From assembly GCF_014841215.1 (NCBI RefSeq), contig NZ_JACYTR010000007.1, positions 62,001 through 126,000 of the forward strand: a DNA stretch of 64,000 nt, written 5' to 3'. The notes under the pieces are model-generated. The model did no database searches. It was not told the origin of the DNA and was given only the letters and a program-made list of their open reading frames with translations. The translations under genes and the position numbers were made by a program. Every line of letters starts with the position of its first letter. Within the stretch, counting starts at the first letter, position 1. Shown piece after piece: positions 1 through 8,766 of the stretch. This stretch comes from Pseudomarimonas arenosa. GTDB taxonomy: Bacteria > Pseudomonadota > Gammaproteobacteria > Xanthomonadales > Xanthomonadaceae.

Positions 1-2692
1 TCAGGCCCCGGGCCAACAGCAGTTCGTAGGCTTCCAGCAGGGCGCCGGCGCGAATCGGCCAGTCAGCTGGCGCCGCGATCTCGGCCAGGCGGGCCAGCAG
101 ATCTCCGCTGGCGGTGCTCAGCAGCAGGTCTGGATACTGTGGTGAAAGGTAGATCACCGACGCCTGTAGCATGAATTCGATATCGACCAGGCCGCCCTGC
201 CCCTGCTTGAGATCGAACTGCCCCTGGCGCCCACGATCGAGTTCACTGCGCATGCGCTGTCGCATCCTGACCAGGTCGGCGATCAGATCCTCGCGTTCGC
301 GTCCCCGACTTAGCACTTCGTTGCGAAGACGCTGAAATCCAACCGCCAACGCTGGCGCTCCGGCCACCGGCCGGGCGCGAACCAGGGCCTGATGCTCCCA
401 GGTCCAGGCACGCTGGCGCTGGTAGTCGGCGAAGCTGTCCAAGGACACCATCAGCAACCCCTTGGCACCATCGGGCCGCAAGCGCAGATCGACTTCATAC
501 AGACGACCGGCCGAGGTCAGTGTCGAGAGCAGGCTAAGCGCCTTCTGTACCACCCGCATCTGGTAGCGGCCAGCGTCCAGCGACCGCGACCCGTCGGTCA
601 TCAGCGCCTCGCAGGCGCGGTCGTACAGGAACACCAGATCGAGGTCCGAGGCAAAGCCAAGTTCCAGGCCGCCGAGACTGCCGTAGCCAATGATGGCCAG
701 CCCGGCATCAGTGCCGTAGCCAGGCAGCACACCGTGCGCGGGCTCCAGCGAGCGAATCGCCAAACGCAGCACGGCAGCCACGATCTGCTCGGCCAGCTCA
801 GCCAGCTGACGTGCGCTGGCGCTGGCTGACTGGCGTTGAAACAGGGTGGCGAGGCCGATACGAAACGACAGGCTTTGGCGGATCTCGTTCAGCGCCTGCA
901 GGCTGGCCTCGACATCGTCGCCGTGGCGGTGCAGCTGCTCTTCAATATCGCGCCGCAGCTCATCTTCCGATGGAACATAGAGCTCAGAGCGACTGTCCAG
1001 CAGGTCATCGAGCAGAATCGGATGGGCAATGATGCGTTCGGCCAACAGCACCGAGCCGGCCATCACTTCAGTCAGCCGCTTCAGCGCTGCCGGCTGCTCG
1101 TCCAGCAAGGCCAGATAGGAGGCGCGGCGCAGCACCGCCTGAACCAGGGCCGCCAGGCGCTGCGCGGCCACCGAATTGCGCTCCTGCGAGGCCGCCCCGG
1201 CCAACAGTTCTGGCATCAGTCTATCGAGCAGCTTGCGTGCCCGCGCCGAGGCCGCGCCACTTTCCATCTGGTGGATTAGTGTGTGCAGTGAACTGTGCAC
1301 CCGCTCGGGCTCAGTGAAGCCCAGCTCGGCCAACTCAGCCTCACCGGCATCACCCGCCTGCAGCGCCTGCCAATAGCCCTGAAAGCGGGCCAGTTGCGGG
1401 CCGGCGGTGCTGCGCTGTCGCGCTTCGAACACCCGCGAGAACTCGCGTCGCACCTGGCTGCGATGCTGTTCCAGCTGCTCCAGCAGCTGAGCCCAGTCGG
1501 CGAAACCCAAGCCGGCGGCCAAGCGACCACGCAGCAGCGGATCGGTAGGCAGGGTGTGGGTCTGCTCATCGCGCAGCATCTGCACCCGATTCTCCAGCCG
1601 CCGCAAGAAGCGGTAGGCCTGACGCAGACGCTCAGCCGCAGCCTCGGGAATGTGCCCGCGATACTCCAGCTCAGCCAGGGAGGACAGCAAACCGGACTGC
1701 CTGAGGCTGGGCTCGCGACCGCCACGAATCATCTGCTGCAACTGCACCACAAACTCGATCTCGCGAATGCCACCGGCGCCGAGTTTGAGATGACCGGACA
1801 GGTCCTTGCGCTGCACCTCGGCTTCGATCATCGCCTTCATTTCGCGCAAGCCTTCGAACGCGGTGTAGTCGAGATAGCGGCGAAACACGAAGGGTCGCAT
1901 CTGCTGCAACAACTGCTGACCGGCGACCACATCACCGGCAATCGGCCGCGCCTTGATCCAGGCGTAGCGCTCCCAGTCACGACCGTCGCGTTGGTAATAC
2001 TGCTCCATGGCAGCGAATGACAACGCCAGCCGGCCGGCATTGCCGAATGGTCTGAGGCGCATATCCACCCGAAAACCGAAACCGTCGGCGGTAACCTCGC
2101 CGAGCAGTTGGATCAGCCGCTGACCCAAGCGCTGGAAGTAAGTCTCATTGTCCAGCGCCGCGCCGCCATCGCTCATGCCGCCCTCAGGGTAGGCGAACAC
2201 CAGATCGATATCGCTGCTGAAATTGAGCTCGTTGCCACCCAGCTTGCCCAACCCCATCACCACCAGCTCCACTGGCTCGCCGGAGCGCCCCAAGGGCCGG
2301 CCGTGGCGCTGCACCATACGATTGAACAATGCGTTCAGTGCCTGCTGACAGCAGTGATCGGCAAGCCAGCTGCTGTGCGCAAGACTGCTTTCCAACGGCG
2401 CTCCGCTCACCTCGCGGGCAATCAGCGCCAGGCTATGGCGATGTCGAAACTGGCGCAGCGTCGACGGCCAACCCGCCTCCTGCTCTGCTGCCAGTTCCAG
2501 CGACTGCGGCGGTGCGTCGAGTTGAGTCAGCCACTCGGGATGACGGCGCAATTGCTCGAAGGCGTAGTCACTGGCCAACAGCAAGGCGCTCAGCGCCACT
2601 TCGGATCGGGCGCCCGCCAACGACAAGCCGGCCCGGCGTTGATCCAACCAATCCTGCAGTTCAGGGCTCAGCGTGGGCATCGATGTCGACAT
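1..2692 (-). CDS. glnE: Bifunctional glutamine synthetase adenylyltransferase/deadenylyltransferase, 3' end cut by window
   Basis: GlnE adds or removes AMP on glutamine synthetase in response to the PII protein, tuning nitrogen assimilation in the cytoplasm. I translated this gene directly on the minus strand from an ATG at 2692; it stays open to base 1 (897 codons), so about 40-50 C-terminal residues of the usual ~930-950 lie outside. Both nucleotidyltransferase halves are visible: GLGKLGGNELNFSSDIDLVF near residue 145 (deadenylylating half) and GYGSLGGLELGFASDLDLVF near residue 667 (adenylylating half), each with the G-G...SDxDLVF metal-binding signature. A second in-frame ATG lies four codons later (2680). 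It sits downstream of mgtE, separated by a terminator, so it probably has its own promoter. Confidence 0.95.
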   Translation of the reverse strand, partial: MSTSMPTLSPELQDWLDQRRAGLSLAGARSEVALSALLLASDYAFEQLRRHPEWLTQLDAPPQSLELAAEQEAGWPSTLRQFRHRHSLALIAREVSGAPLESSLAHSSWLADHCCQQALNALFNRMVQRHGRPLGRSGEPVELVVMGLGKLGGNELNFSSDIDLVFAYPEGGMSDGGAALDNETYFQRLGQRLIQLLGEVTADGFGFRVDMRLRPFGNAGRLALSFAAMEQYYQRDGRDWERYAWIKARPIAGDVVAGQQLLQQMRPFVFRRYLDYTAFEGLREMKAMIEAEVQRKDLSGHLKLGAGGIREIEFVVQLQQMIRGGREPSLRQSGLLSSLAELEYRGHIPEAAAERLRQAYRFLRRLENRVQMLRDEQTHTLPTDPLLRGRLAAGLGFADWAQLLEQLEQHRSQVRREFSRVFEARQRSTAGPQLARFQGYWQALQAGDAGEAELAELGFTEPERVHSSLHTLIHQMESGAASARARKLLDRLMPELLAGAASQERNSVAAQRLAALVQAVLRRASYLALLDEQPAALKRLTEVMAGSVLLAERIIAHPILLDDLLDSRSELYVPSEDELRRDIEEQLHRHGDDVEASLQALNEIRQSLSFRIGLATLFQRQSASASARQLAELAEQIVAAVLRLAIRSLEPAHGVLPGYGTDAGLAIIGYGSLGGLELGFASDLDLVFLYDRACEALMTDGSRSLDAGRYQMRVVQKALSLLSTLTSAGRLYEVDLRLRPDGAKGLLMVSLDSFADYQRQRAWTWEHQALVRARPVAGAPALAVGFQRLRNEVLSRGREREDLIADLVRMRQRMRSELDRGRQGQFDLKQGQGGLVDIEFMLQASVIYLSPQYPDLLLSTASGDLLARLAEIAAPADWPIRAGALLEAYELLLARGL

Positions 2693-2723
2693 CGGGGCAG
2701 TGTCGCATGCACAGGCAGGCGTG

Positions 2724-2761
2724 GAAAAAAGAAACCCGCTTCGGTCATCGACCGAAGCGGG
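2724..2761 (-). terminator. Rho-independent terminator after mgtE
   Basis: A perfect 12-bp stem (CCCGCTTCGGTC, 2735-2746, with its complement at 2750-2761) has a 3-nt loop. On the minus strand it is followed by a T-rich run, TTTCTTTTTTC. It lies between the mgtE stop and the glnE start and would end mgtE transcripts. A second, smaller hairpin (CCCCGG/CCGGGG, 2803-2821) lies between it and mgtE. Confidence 0.85.
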
Positions 2762-2899
2762 CTTCGCCCTCCCCACCTGATATCAGCCCTCCCCGGCCAA
2801 TGCCCCGGCATCCTACCGGGGTCGGTGCTCCACAATCACGCTGCGGTGCAACGAAAAATTCACAGATTGGCTACGACGCTTGTCGTGCAAAGGCGGCTG

Positions 2900-4096
2900 C
2901 TAGATCACCCACATCGCCGCCAGACTCAGGAACAGTCCCATGCTGACAACGTCGGTGGCGGTACTGAGCACGATGGTCGAGGCGGTGGCGGGGTCGGCCC
3001 CGAGTCGCTTCATCACCACCGGAACCAGGGCACCGGCCATGCCGGAAAAGGCACTGCCAATCGACATCGCCACAAAGATGACCAGGCTCAGAGTCAGCGG
3101 ATCCGCGGTTTTCTCGCCGGCCGCGAGGTAGTACATGGCCGCACCGGCAAGCAGACCAGTAATCAGACCGTTCAACAGCCCAACCGCCCCTTCCTTCAGC
3201 ACGGTACGGGCTACCGGCAGGCTGTTCAGTTCACCCAGGGTCATACCGCGCAGCATCACCGCCAGCGATTGCGCGCCGAGGTTGCCGCACTGACCGGCCA
3301 TCACCGGCAGGAACATCGCCAGCACCACGATGCGGTCGATGGTGTCCTCGAAGAAACCCACCACGGCGGCCGCCACAAACACCGTCAACAGATTGATCAG
3401 CAGCCAGGGATGGCGAAACTTGAAGCTACGCAGCCAGGGTGTCTGCAGGCGCTCTTCTTTCTCGACGCCGACCATGGCGCCAGCCTGGGCCGAGATCTCG
3501 AATGCCTGCTGCTCGAACATCACCTGCCCGCGCACCAGACCAACCAGGTAGCCGTTGTCCTCGCACACCGGATAGACCGGAAAATGCCGCGTCACCACCT
3601 CACGCATGGCATCGACCAGGCGCTGCCGCGGATGCAGGGCGAACGGCTTGGGGATCATGATCGAATCGAGGGTCGCGTCTGGCTTGGCGTACAACAGCTC
3701 GCGAAAGGCCACCACGCCAAGCAGGCACTCCTGCGGATCGACCACGAACAAATAGACCACCAGGCGCTGGCGAATCAGCTCGCGCAGCTCGTTGACCGCG
3801 TCGCGCACCTTGGTGCCGCTGAGAAACACCGCGGGCGGATCCTCCAGAAGACGACCGACCGTACCCTCCGGATAACTTTGCGCGTCGGTCCAGTCGGTTC
3901 CCGGTGGCGCCACCTGCAGGATCGCTTCGCGCAGCGTCTGCGGCATCGCCGCCAGGATGGTCGAGGCGCGGCCCACGGGCAGGGCGGCGAGCAGCTCGGC
4001 CGCTTCGATCGGATCGATACGACGCAGACGATCGGTAGCGGTCAGGGCATCTAGCGTCGACAGACGATCAGAGGAAATCGGCTCACGCGGACTCAT
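2900..4096 (-). CDS. mgtE: Magnesium transporter MgtE
   Basis: MgtE is a Mg2+-gated channel of the inner membrane: a cytoplasmic N domain and two CBS domains sense Mg2+ and control a five-helix pore. The sequence shows a shortened N domain (about residues 10-75), the CBS pair (about 85-210, including the PEGTVGRLL and YPVCEDNGYLVG segments), then five hydrophobic helices from about residue 235. The first pore segment carries the family motif PVMAGQCGNLGAQ. I use the ATG at 4096, giving 398 residues; the frame is open upstream to 4252, but that part would overlap ubiE and reads like out-of-frame sequence. The usual length is about 450, the difference being in the N domain. It lies 95 bp after ubiE and ends at a strong terminator. 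Confidence 0.92.
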   Translation of the reverse strand: MSPREPISSDRLSTLDALTATDRLRRIDPIEAAELLAALPVGRASTILAAMPQTLREAILQVAPPGTDWTDAQSYPEGTVGRLLEDPPAVFLSGTKVRDAVNELRELIRQRLVVYLFVVDPQECLLGVVAFRELLYAKPDATLDSIMIPKPFALHPRQRLVDAMREVVTRHFPVYPVCEDNGYLVGLVRGQVMFEQQAFEISAQAGAMVGVEKEERLQTPWLRSFKFRHPWLLINLLTVFVAAAVVGFFEDTIDRIVVLAMFLPVMAGQCGNLGAQSLAVMLRGMTLGELNSLPVARTVLKEGAVGLLNGLITGLLAGAAMYYLAAGEKTADPLTLSLVIFVAMSIGSAFSGMAGALVPVVMKRLGADPATASTIVLSTATDVVSMGLFLSLAAMWVI

Positions 4097-4191
4097 GCGG
4101 CTCCAAGCGACAGCGAACAGGGACACCCAGGATCGGGCGTGCGCAGCATAGCAAGGCCCGGCGCCGGCGCCGTATAGGCGGCGCCAAGGTC

Positions 4192-5010
4192 TTACACTGC
4201 GTATCCGGAGTGAATCGCCACGATGCCGGCGCTCAGATTGCGGTAGCTGCAACGCGTCAGGCCGGCCCGCTCCATCATCGCCTGCAGTTCCTCCTGCGGC
4301 GGGTGGCGACGGATTGACTCAGCCAGATACTGATAGCTGTCGCTGTCGCCGGCAAACAGACGTCCCAGGCGCGGCAGCACCTGAAAACTATGAAACTCGT
4401 AGAGCGGCTTGAACCAGTCGGCCTTGACCTCGGAGAACTCCAGCACCAGGGCACGACCACCGGGCCGCAGCACACGGCGAATCTCGCCCAGCGCGCGCTG
4501 CTTGTCGGTGACATTGCGCAGTCCAAAGGCCATCGTCACCAGATCGAAGCTGGCATCAGCGAACGGTAGGGCCTCGGCGTTCAGCTGCATGTACTCCAAG
4601 CCTTGAACCAAACCGCGATCGATCATGCGATCGCGGCCGACCCGCAGCATCTGCGCATTGATATCGCCGACCAGAATGCGGCCGCGCGCACCGACCCGAG
4701 GCAGCAGCAAGGAGGCGATATCAGCCGTACCCCCAGCCAGATCCAGCACCTGATCACCGCTACGCACACCACTGGTGGCAACGAAGTATCGCTTCCACAG
4801 CCGATGCACGCCCAGACTCATCAGGTCGTTCATCAGGTCGTAGCGGCTGGCCACCGAGCTGAATACCTGACCGACCAGCCGCTGCTTCTCCTGGGTCGGC
4901 ACCTCACGAAAGCCGAAATGGGTCGAGGGCTGGCCCTGCTGCGCGACGGGCGTGGCGACGCCAGCTTCGGCGTCGGTCTGGCGAGAATCGTTCTGGCGCG
5001 AATCAGTCAT
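4192..5010 (-). CDS. ubiE: Ubiquinone/menaquinone biosynthesis C-methyltransferase
   Basis: UbiE is the S-adenosylmethionine-dependent C-methyltransferase of quinone biosynthesis, methylating the benzoquinol ring (and demethylmenaquinol where present). The class I methyltransferase core is clear: the SAM-binding loop [11 protein letters not shown], the acidic strand VGDINAQML, and the family signatures [17 protein letters not shown] near the start and [10 protein letters not shown] near the middle; the C terminus ends in [11 protein letters not shown] start at the ATG at 5010 (MTDSRQ...), giving 272 residues with a polar, Gln/Thr-rich leader of about 30 residues before the conserved domain. 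The frame is open 19 codons further but without family similarity. mgtE follows after 95 bp. Confidence 0.94.
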   Translation of the reverse strand: MTDSRQNDSRQTDAEAGVATPVAQQGQPSTHFGFREVPTQEKQRLVGQVFSSVASRYDLMNDLMSLGVHRLWKRYFVATSGVRSGDQVLDLAGGTADIASLLLPRVGARGRILVGDINAQMLRVGRDRMIDRGLVQGLEYMQLNAEALPFADASFDLVTMAFGLRNVTDKQRALGEIRRVLRPGGRALVLEFSEVKADWFKPLYEFHSFQVLPRLGRLFAGDSDSYQYLAESIRRHPPQEELQAMMERAGLTRCSYRNLSAGIVAIHSGYAV

Positions 5011-5094
5011 CCGCGCATTATCCCGATTCAGCCGCGATGCGTCTTGTGTCCGGGCCTCATGGCACACTCTGCGCCTGCGAATCTTGGACCGGGC

Positions 5095-5580
5095 ATGAAC
5101 ACCTCATTGCAAACGCTGCGCTGGCAGTGGCTGGCCCTCGGCGAGATGGGCCCCGAGCAGGTCTACGCCTTGTTGCAATTGCGCGCGCGGGTGTTTGTGG
5201 TTGAGCAGAATTGCCCCTATCTCGATGCCGATGGCAAGGACCTCAAACCCGGCGTAGAGCATCTTCTGGCCTGGGACGAACAGACCCTGGTGGCCTGCCT
5301 GCGCCTGATTCCGCCCGGCGGCTCATTTGCCGAACGCAGCCTGGGGCGCATTGTCACTGCCCCCGAATGGCGTGGCAGCGGGCTGGGCCACGCGCTGATG
5401 CAGCGCGGCATGGCGAAGTGCCATGCACAGTGGCCGGGCGAACCGCTGCGCATCGGCGCCCAGGCCCATCTGGAAAAGTTCTATGCCCAGCACGGTTTCG
5501 AGGTCGCCTCAGAACCGTATCTGGAAGATGACATCCCGCATATCGAGATGCTGTGCCGGGTCAGCCCGCCTACCTCATGA
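5095..5580 (+). CDS. elaA: GNAT family N-acetyltransferase, ElaA-like
   Basis: This 161-residue protein matches the small ElaA-type GNAT fold acetyltransferases. Visible family features are the N-terminal [24 protein letters not shown] segment, of which [11 protein letters not shown] and the Pro-Tyr-x-Asp-x-Asp-x-x-Asp turn are typical, the acetyl-CoA loop [20 protein letters not shown] (R/Q-x-x-G-x-G/A type), and the C-terminal FYAQHGFEV. The physiological substrate of ElaA proteins is not established. The gene starts at the ATG at 5095, 84 bp from the divergent ubiE start, so the two share a short promoter region. It converges with the DUF971 gene; a perfect palindrome lies between them. 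Confidence 0.88.
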   Translation: MNTSLQTLRWQWLALGEMGPEQVYALLQLRARVFVVEQNCPYLDADGKDLKPGVEHLLAWDEQTLVACLRLIPPGGSFAERSLGRIVTAPEWRGSGLGHALMQRGMAKCHAQWPGEPLRIGAQAHLEKFYAQHGFEVASEPYLEDDIPHIEMLCRVSPPTS

Positions 5581-5595
5581 GGCGGCGCCGAACCG

Positions 5596-5611
5596 GCCGG
5601 GCTAGCCCGGC
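5596..5611. terminator. Perfect 16-bp palindrome between convergent genes
   Basis: GCCGGGCTAGCCCGGC reads the same on both strands and includes the TAG stop codon of the minus-strand DUF971 gene. It lies 16 bp after the stop of the plus-strand acetyltransferase gene. It could act as a weak two-way terminator, but it has no T-run on either side and leaves almost no loop. Confidence 0.4.
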
Positions 5612-5964
5612 GGATCGCGGCTGAGGCCGGCGCGCTGCAGTTCGGCCAAGTAGGCTGGCCAGCGCTCGGCCTGCTCCTGCCCCAGTCGATACAAGGTGTC
5701 CCAGCTGTAGATGCCACTGGCATGACCATCGGTGAAACGCAGACAGACCGCATAGTGACCCACCGGCTCGATCGCCGATATGTTCACCTCGCGCTTGCCG
5801 GCCACCAGCACCCGCTGGCTGGGATGATGACCCTGCACCTCCGCCGACGGGCTGTTCACCCGCAAGTATTCGCAGGGCAGCATGAAGCGCTGACCGTCGC
5901 TGAAGCTCACTTCCAGCTGTCGACTCCGCCGGTGCAGCTGCAGGCCCTCAACCACCGGTTTCAT
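5602..5964 (-). CDS. DUF971 (gamma-butyrobetaine hydroxylase-like N-terminal domain) protein
   Basis: A 120-residue single-domain protein of the DUF971/GBBH-like N-terminal family. In eukaryotic gamma-butyrobetaine hydroxylases this domain is a small zinc-binding module; the bacterial stand-alone forms have no firm function. Recognisable parts are the LEVSFSDGQRFMLPCEYLRV opening (basic strand, then P-x-E-x-LR) and the closing FTDGHASGIYSWDTLYRLG, the family hallmark (F-x-D-x-H-x-x-G-I-Y-x-W). The stop lies in a perfect palindrome. The start codon overlaps the stop of the upstream NTF2-like gene by one base (TGATG), so the two are translationally coupled. Confidence 0.88.
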   Translation of the reverse strand: MKPVVEGLQLHRRSRQLEVSFSDGQRFMLPCEYLRVNSPSAEVQGHHPSQRVLVAGKREVNISAIEPVGHYAVCLRFTDGHASGIYSWDTLYRLGQEQAERWPAYLAELQRAGLSRDPPG

Positions 5965-6440
5965 CAGGGCGCCGTACTGCCGACCGCCGGGGCAGACTCG
6001 CCGGCGGTGTCTTGTGCAGGAAAGTACCAGGCGCGGCGAATCTGACCTGCATCATCGAGCTGATACACACTGGTGGCGGTCTGCCGCTCCTGCCTGCCTT
6101 CTTTGCCAGTCCACACCACCTGTTCAATCAGGCTGACGTAGCTGCCGTCGACCTGAAGATCGATCAGCTGGGTGTGCAATCCGGGGGTGCTGCGAAAGTA
6201 GCCATCGAGCCAGCTGCGCAGCTGGTCGCGGCCCACCACCTCGACATTCATCCGCTCGTCTTCGATCGAAATCCAGCGAAAATCCTCGCTGACGGCGGCC
6301 ACCATCTGTTCGACATCCTGGCGTTCGGTGGCGGCAAAGAACGCCCGCATACGCTGCTCGGCGTCCTGCGGCGCGGCAATCGCGCTACCAGCCAAGACCA
6401 GCAGGCCCAGCGTGGCCGGAAACAGTTGTCGTACTCGCAT
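5964..6440 (-). CDS. Exported NTF2-like (SnoaL-type) protein
   Basis: A 158-residue protein with a Sec signal peptide (basic start MRVRQ, hydrophobic stretch, cleavage likely after SAIAA near residue 23). The rest resembles an NTF2/SnoaL fold: an N-terminal helix with MRAFFAATERQDVEQMVAAV, then strands containing FRWISIEDERMNVEVVGRDQ and a helix LRSWLDGYFRSTPG, followed by a beta meander. Such folds bind small ligands or act as accessory subunits; no catalytic residue set can be assigned here. It is coupled to the DUF971 gene by a one-base stop/start overlap and lies 112 bp after hslU on the same strand. Confidence 0.75.
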   Translation of the reverse strand: MRVRQLFPATLGLLVLAGSAIAAPQDAEQRMRAFFAATERQDVEQMVAAVSEDFRWISIEDERMNVEVVGRDQLRSWLDGYFRSTPGLHTQLIDLQVDGSYVSLIEQVVWTGKEGRQERQTATSVYQLDDAGQIRRAWYFPAQDTAGESAPAVGSTAP

Positions 6441-6552
6441 CTCTACTTCCTCAACAGCTTGCTGAAACGCCTTCGCTTGACCTCACCCTGATTGCAACAG
6501 TTCCCGTCATTCGTCTCGTTGCTCGCCGAGCTGGCACGAGGAACTCGAGTGC

Positions 6553-7899
6553 TCACAGGATGTAGCGACTGAGGTCTTCGTCCTGCACCAGATTGGCCAG
6601 CTGGCGGTCGACATAGGCCCGATCAACACTGAGGCTTTCACCACCACGATCCGGCGCCTCATAGCTCAGGGTATCGAGCAGCCGCTCCATCACCGTGTGC
6701 AGGCGTCGAGCACCGATGTTCTCCTGCCGATCGTTGATTTCACAGGCAATTTCGGCGAGCCGCTGGATAGCGTCATCGCTAAAGCTCAGCGTCACCCCCT
6801 CGGTCGCCATCAGCGCCGGGTATTGCTTGCTCAACGCATTGTGCGGTTCAACCAGGATGCGCACGAAGTCCTGCTTGGTCAGGGCCTGCAGCTCGACCCG
6901 AATCGGAAAACGGCCCTGCAGCTCGGGTATCAGATCGCTCGGCTTGGCCAGATGAAAGGCGCCGGAGGCGATGAACAGAATGTGGTCGGTACGCACGATG
7001 CCGTGCTTGGTGCTGACCGCCGAGCCTTCCACCAGGGGCAGCAGATCGCGCTGCACACCTTCGCGACTGACATCGGCGCCGTAGCCTTCCGAGCGCTTGG
7101 CCACCTTGTCGATTTCGTCGATGAACACGATGCCGTTCTGCTCGCAGGCCTGCAGCGCCTCCTGCCGCACCTCGTCCTCATTGACCAGCTTGGCTGCCTC
7201 ATCATCCAGCAACTGCTTGAATGCCGCGCGGATCTTCATGCGCCGCTTCTGGGTCTTCTGACCGGAAATCTGCGAGAACATCTGCCGCAACTGCTGGCCC
7301 ATTTCCTCCATGCCCGGCGGCGCCATGATGTCGACGCCGACATTGAGATTGATATCCAGCTCGATCTCACGCTCATCCAGTTCGCCCTTGCGAAACTGTT
7401 TGCGCAACTTGGCCCGGGTCTCACTGTCCTGACCCTGCACCTCGCCGCTACCGGCATCCAGCGCAAAGCCCATGCCGCGCTGCGGCGCCGGCAACAAAGC
7501 GTCAAGAATGCGCTCCTCGGCGCGCTCTTCAGCCTGCGCATGAACACGCTGTTTCGCCTGCTCACGAAACATCTTCACCGACACATCGGCCAGATCGCGC
7601 ACGATCTGCTCGACATCCTTGCCGACATAACCGACCTCGGTGAACCGTGTGGCCTCCACCTTGACAAAAGGCGCATTGGCCAGCGCCGCCAGACGCCGCG
7701 CGATCTCAGTCTTGCCAACCCCGGTCGGGCCGATCATCAGGATATTCTTCGGCACCACCTCATCACGCAGTTCCGGCGCCAGCTGCATGCGCCGCCAGCG
7801 GTTGCGCAGAGCAATCGCCACAGCGCGCTTGGCATCCTGCTGACCAATGATGAAGCGGTCCAGTTCGTCAACGATTTCGCGGGGAGTGAGAGAGGACAT
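6553..7899 (-). CDS. hslU: ATP-dependent protease ATPase subunit HslU
   Basis: HslU (ClpY) is the AAA+ unfoldase ring that feeds proteins to the HslV peptidase. The 448-residue product has the N-terminal [17 protein letters not shown] helix, Walker [16 protein letters not shown] near residue 60, an acidic, variable intermediate domain (about 110-240) with the MAPPGMEEM loop, Walker B VFIDEID near 255, a sensor region, and the C-terminal DLSRYIL tail that docks into HslV. It lies 137 bp downstream of hslV, and the gap is filled by a long heptamer-repeat hairpin. Both genes should be transcribed from the heat-shock-like promoter upstream of hslV. Confidence 0.97.
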   Translation of the reverse strand: MSSLTPREIVDELDRFIIGQQDAKRAVAIALRNRWRRMQLAPELRDEVVPKNILMIGPTGVGKTEIARRLAALANAPFVKVEATRFTEVGYVGKDVEQIVRDLADVSVKMFREQAKQRVHAQAEERAEERILDALLPAPQRGMGFALDAGSGEVQGQDSETRAKLRKQFRKGELDEREIELDINLNVGVDIMAPPGMEEMGQQLRQMFSQISGQKTQKRRMKIRAAFKQLLDDEAAKLVNEDEVRQEALQACEQNGIVFIDEIDKVAKRSEGYGADVSREGVQRDLLPLVEGSAVSTKHGIVRTDHILFIASGAFHLAKPSDLIPELQGRFPIRVELQALTKQDFVRILVEPHNALSKQYPALMATEGVTLSFSDDAIQRLAEIACEINDRQENIGARRLHTVMERLLDTLSYEAPDRGGESLSVDRAYVDRQLANLVQDEDLSRYIL

Positions 7900-7905
7900 T
7901 TGAAG

Positions 7906-8036
7906 AGCCGGGATTGGAGATTCGGGAGTCGGGATTCGCTAGCAGCGGGCGATGCGCAAGAGTTCAGCGGGTCGCGGGAACCGGAGATCAGTCATCGCTC
8001 TTGCGAATCTCGACTCCCGAATCCCGAATCCCGGCT
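7906..8036. repeat. Heptamer-armed inverted repeat between hslV and hslU
   Basis: Two 33-nt arms (7906-7938 and 8004-8036) are inverted copies matching at 30 of 33 positions, separated by 65 nt. The arms are built of 7-base units of the type GGGATTC / GGGAGTC / GAGATTC. The element starts directly after the hslV stop codon (8037) when read on the coding strand and fills most of the hslV-hslU gap. It belongs to the same class as the elements at 30556, 32140, 33126 and 40294. Confidence 0.85.
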
Positions 8037-8570
8037 TTACAGCTCTTCCACCACCCGATTGTGATTGGTATAGATGCAGATGTCGCCGGCCACGCTCAGG
8101 GCTTCTTCGGCGATCTCGCGGGCCGAGAGTTCGGTGTGCTTCAGCAGGGCCTTGGCTGCGGCCAGGGCGTAGGGGCCACCGGAACCGATCGCGATCAGTC
8201 CATCTTCGGGCTCCAGCACATCGCCATTGCCGGAGATGATCAGCGAGGAGTCGCTGTCCGCCACCGCCAGCATCGCTTCGAGACGGCCGAGTCGACGATC
8301 GGTGCGCCAGTCCTTGGCAAACTCCACTGCCGCGCGGATCAGCTGCCCGTGCTTTTCCAGTTTGGCTTCGAACAGCTCAAAGAGGGTAAATGCATCCGCC
8401 GTGGCGCCGGCAAAGCCGGCCAGTACGCGGCCGTTGGCCAGCCGGCGCACCTTGCGGGCATTGGCCTTGACCACGGTATTGCCCAGGGTGACCTGGCCGT
8501 CGCCGGCGACGACCACCGACTGGCCGCGGCGCACGCTGACGATGGTGGTGGCGTGAAAGGATTCCGACAT
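8037..8570 (-). CDS. hslV: ATP-dependent protease peptidase subunit HslV
   Basis: HslV (ClpQ) is the proteasome-like dodecameric threonine peptidase that works with HslU. The 177-residue product starts [15 protein letters not shown]: the catalytic N-terminal Thr is expected at TTIVSVRR, so a seven-residue leader must be removed, as in other xanthomonad and alphaproteobacterial HslVs and unlike the E. coli form, where Thr follows Met. Further conserved parts are [30 protein letters not shown] and [16 protein letters not shown] take the ATG at 8570; the 20 codons upstream fall inside the sigma-32-like promoter. It is followed by a heptamer hairpin and hslU. Confidence 0.96.
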   Translation of the reverse strand: MSESFHATTIVSVRRGQSVVVAGDGQVTLGNTVVKANARKVRRLANGRVLAGFAGATADAFTLFELFEAKLEKHGQLIRAAVEFAKDWRTDRRLGRLEAMLAVADSDSSLIISGNGDVLEPEDGLIAIGSGGPYALAAAKALLKHTELSAREIAEEALSVAGDICIYTNHNRVVEEL

Positions 8571-8602
8571 CGAGTTCTGACCGAGCTGGCGAGAGTCCCT
8601 GT

Positions 8603-8631
8603 TAGATTGGGGCCATCGCGGTGAACACAAG
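8603..8631 (-). promoter_or_regulatory. Sigma-32-like heat-shock promoter of hslVU
   Basis: On the minus strand a -35 element CTTGTG (8631-8626) and a -10 element CCCCAATCTA (8612-8603) are separated by 13 bp. This fits the RpoH consensus CTTGAA / CCCCATnT with few differences. The predicted transcription start is about 26 nt before the hslV ATG at 8570. hslVU is a classic heat-shock operon, which supports the reading. Confidence 0.65.
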
Positions 8632-8766
8632 CCCGCCGCTCATTGCTCAGGCTCGCCCCTCAGGTCCCCACTTCTTGGCGCCGCTGGCCGAACCGCTCCG
8701 CTCAGCAGCACAGGAATGAGGCCGCAAACGACTGAATCTCGTTGCTGTCCGGGTGAAATCTCAAGC

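Noticed and set aside
2108-4054. A 648-codon open frame on the plus strand
   Set aside because: It lies opposite glnE and mgtE, whose family motifs are unmistakable. The peptide is rich in His, Gln and Arg, typical of an antisense shadow in GC-rich DNA.
4150-4190. Inverted repeat GGCGCC...GGCGCC as an Mg2+ riboswitch ahead of mgtE
   Set aside because: It is a simple 6-bp hairpin in a short ubiE-mgtE gap. Nothing resembles the M-box, and it may only be a weak terminator.
6521-6540. TGGCACGAGGAACT as a sigma-54 promoter on the plus strand
   Set aside because: It has a -24-like TGGCACG but no GC at the required -12 position, and it does not precede a plus-strand gene.
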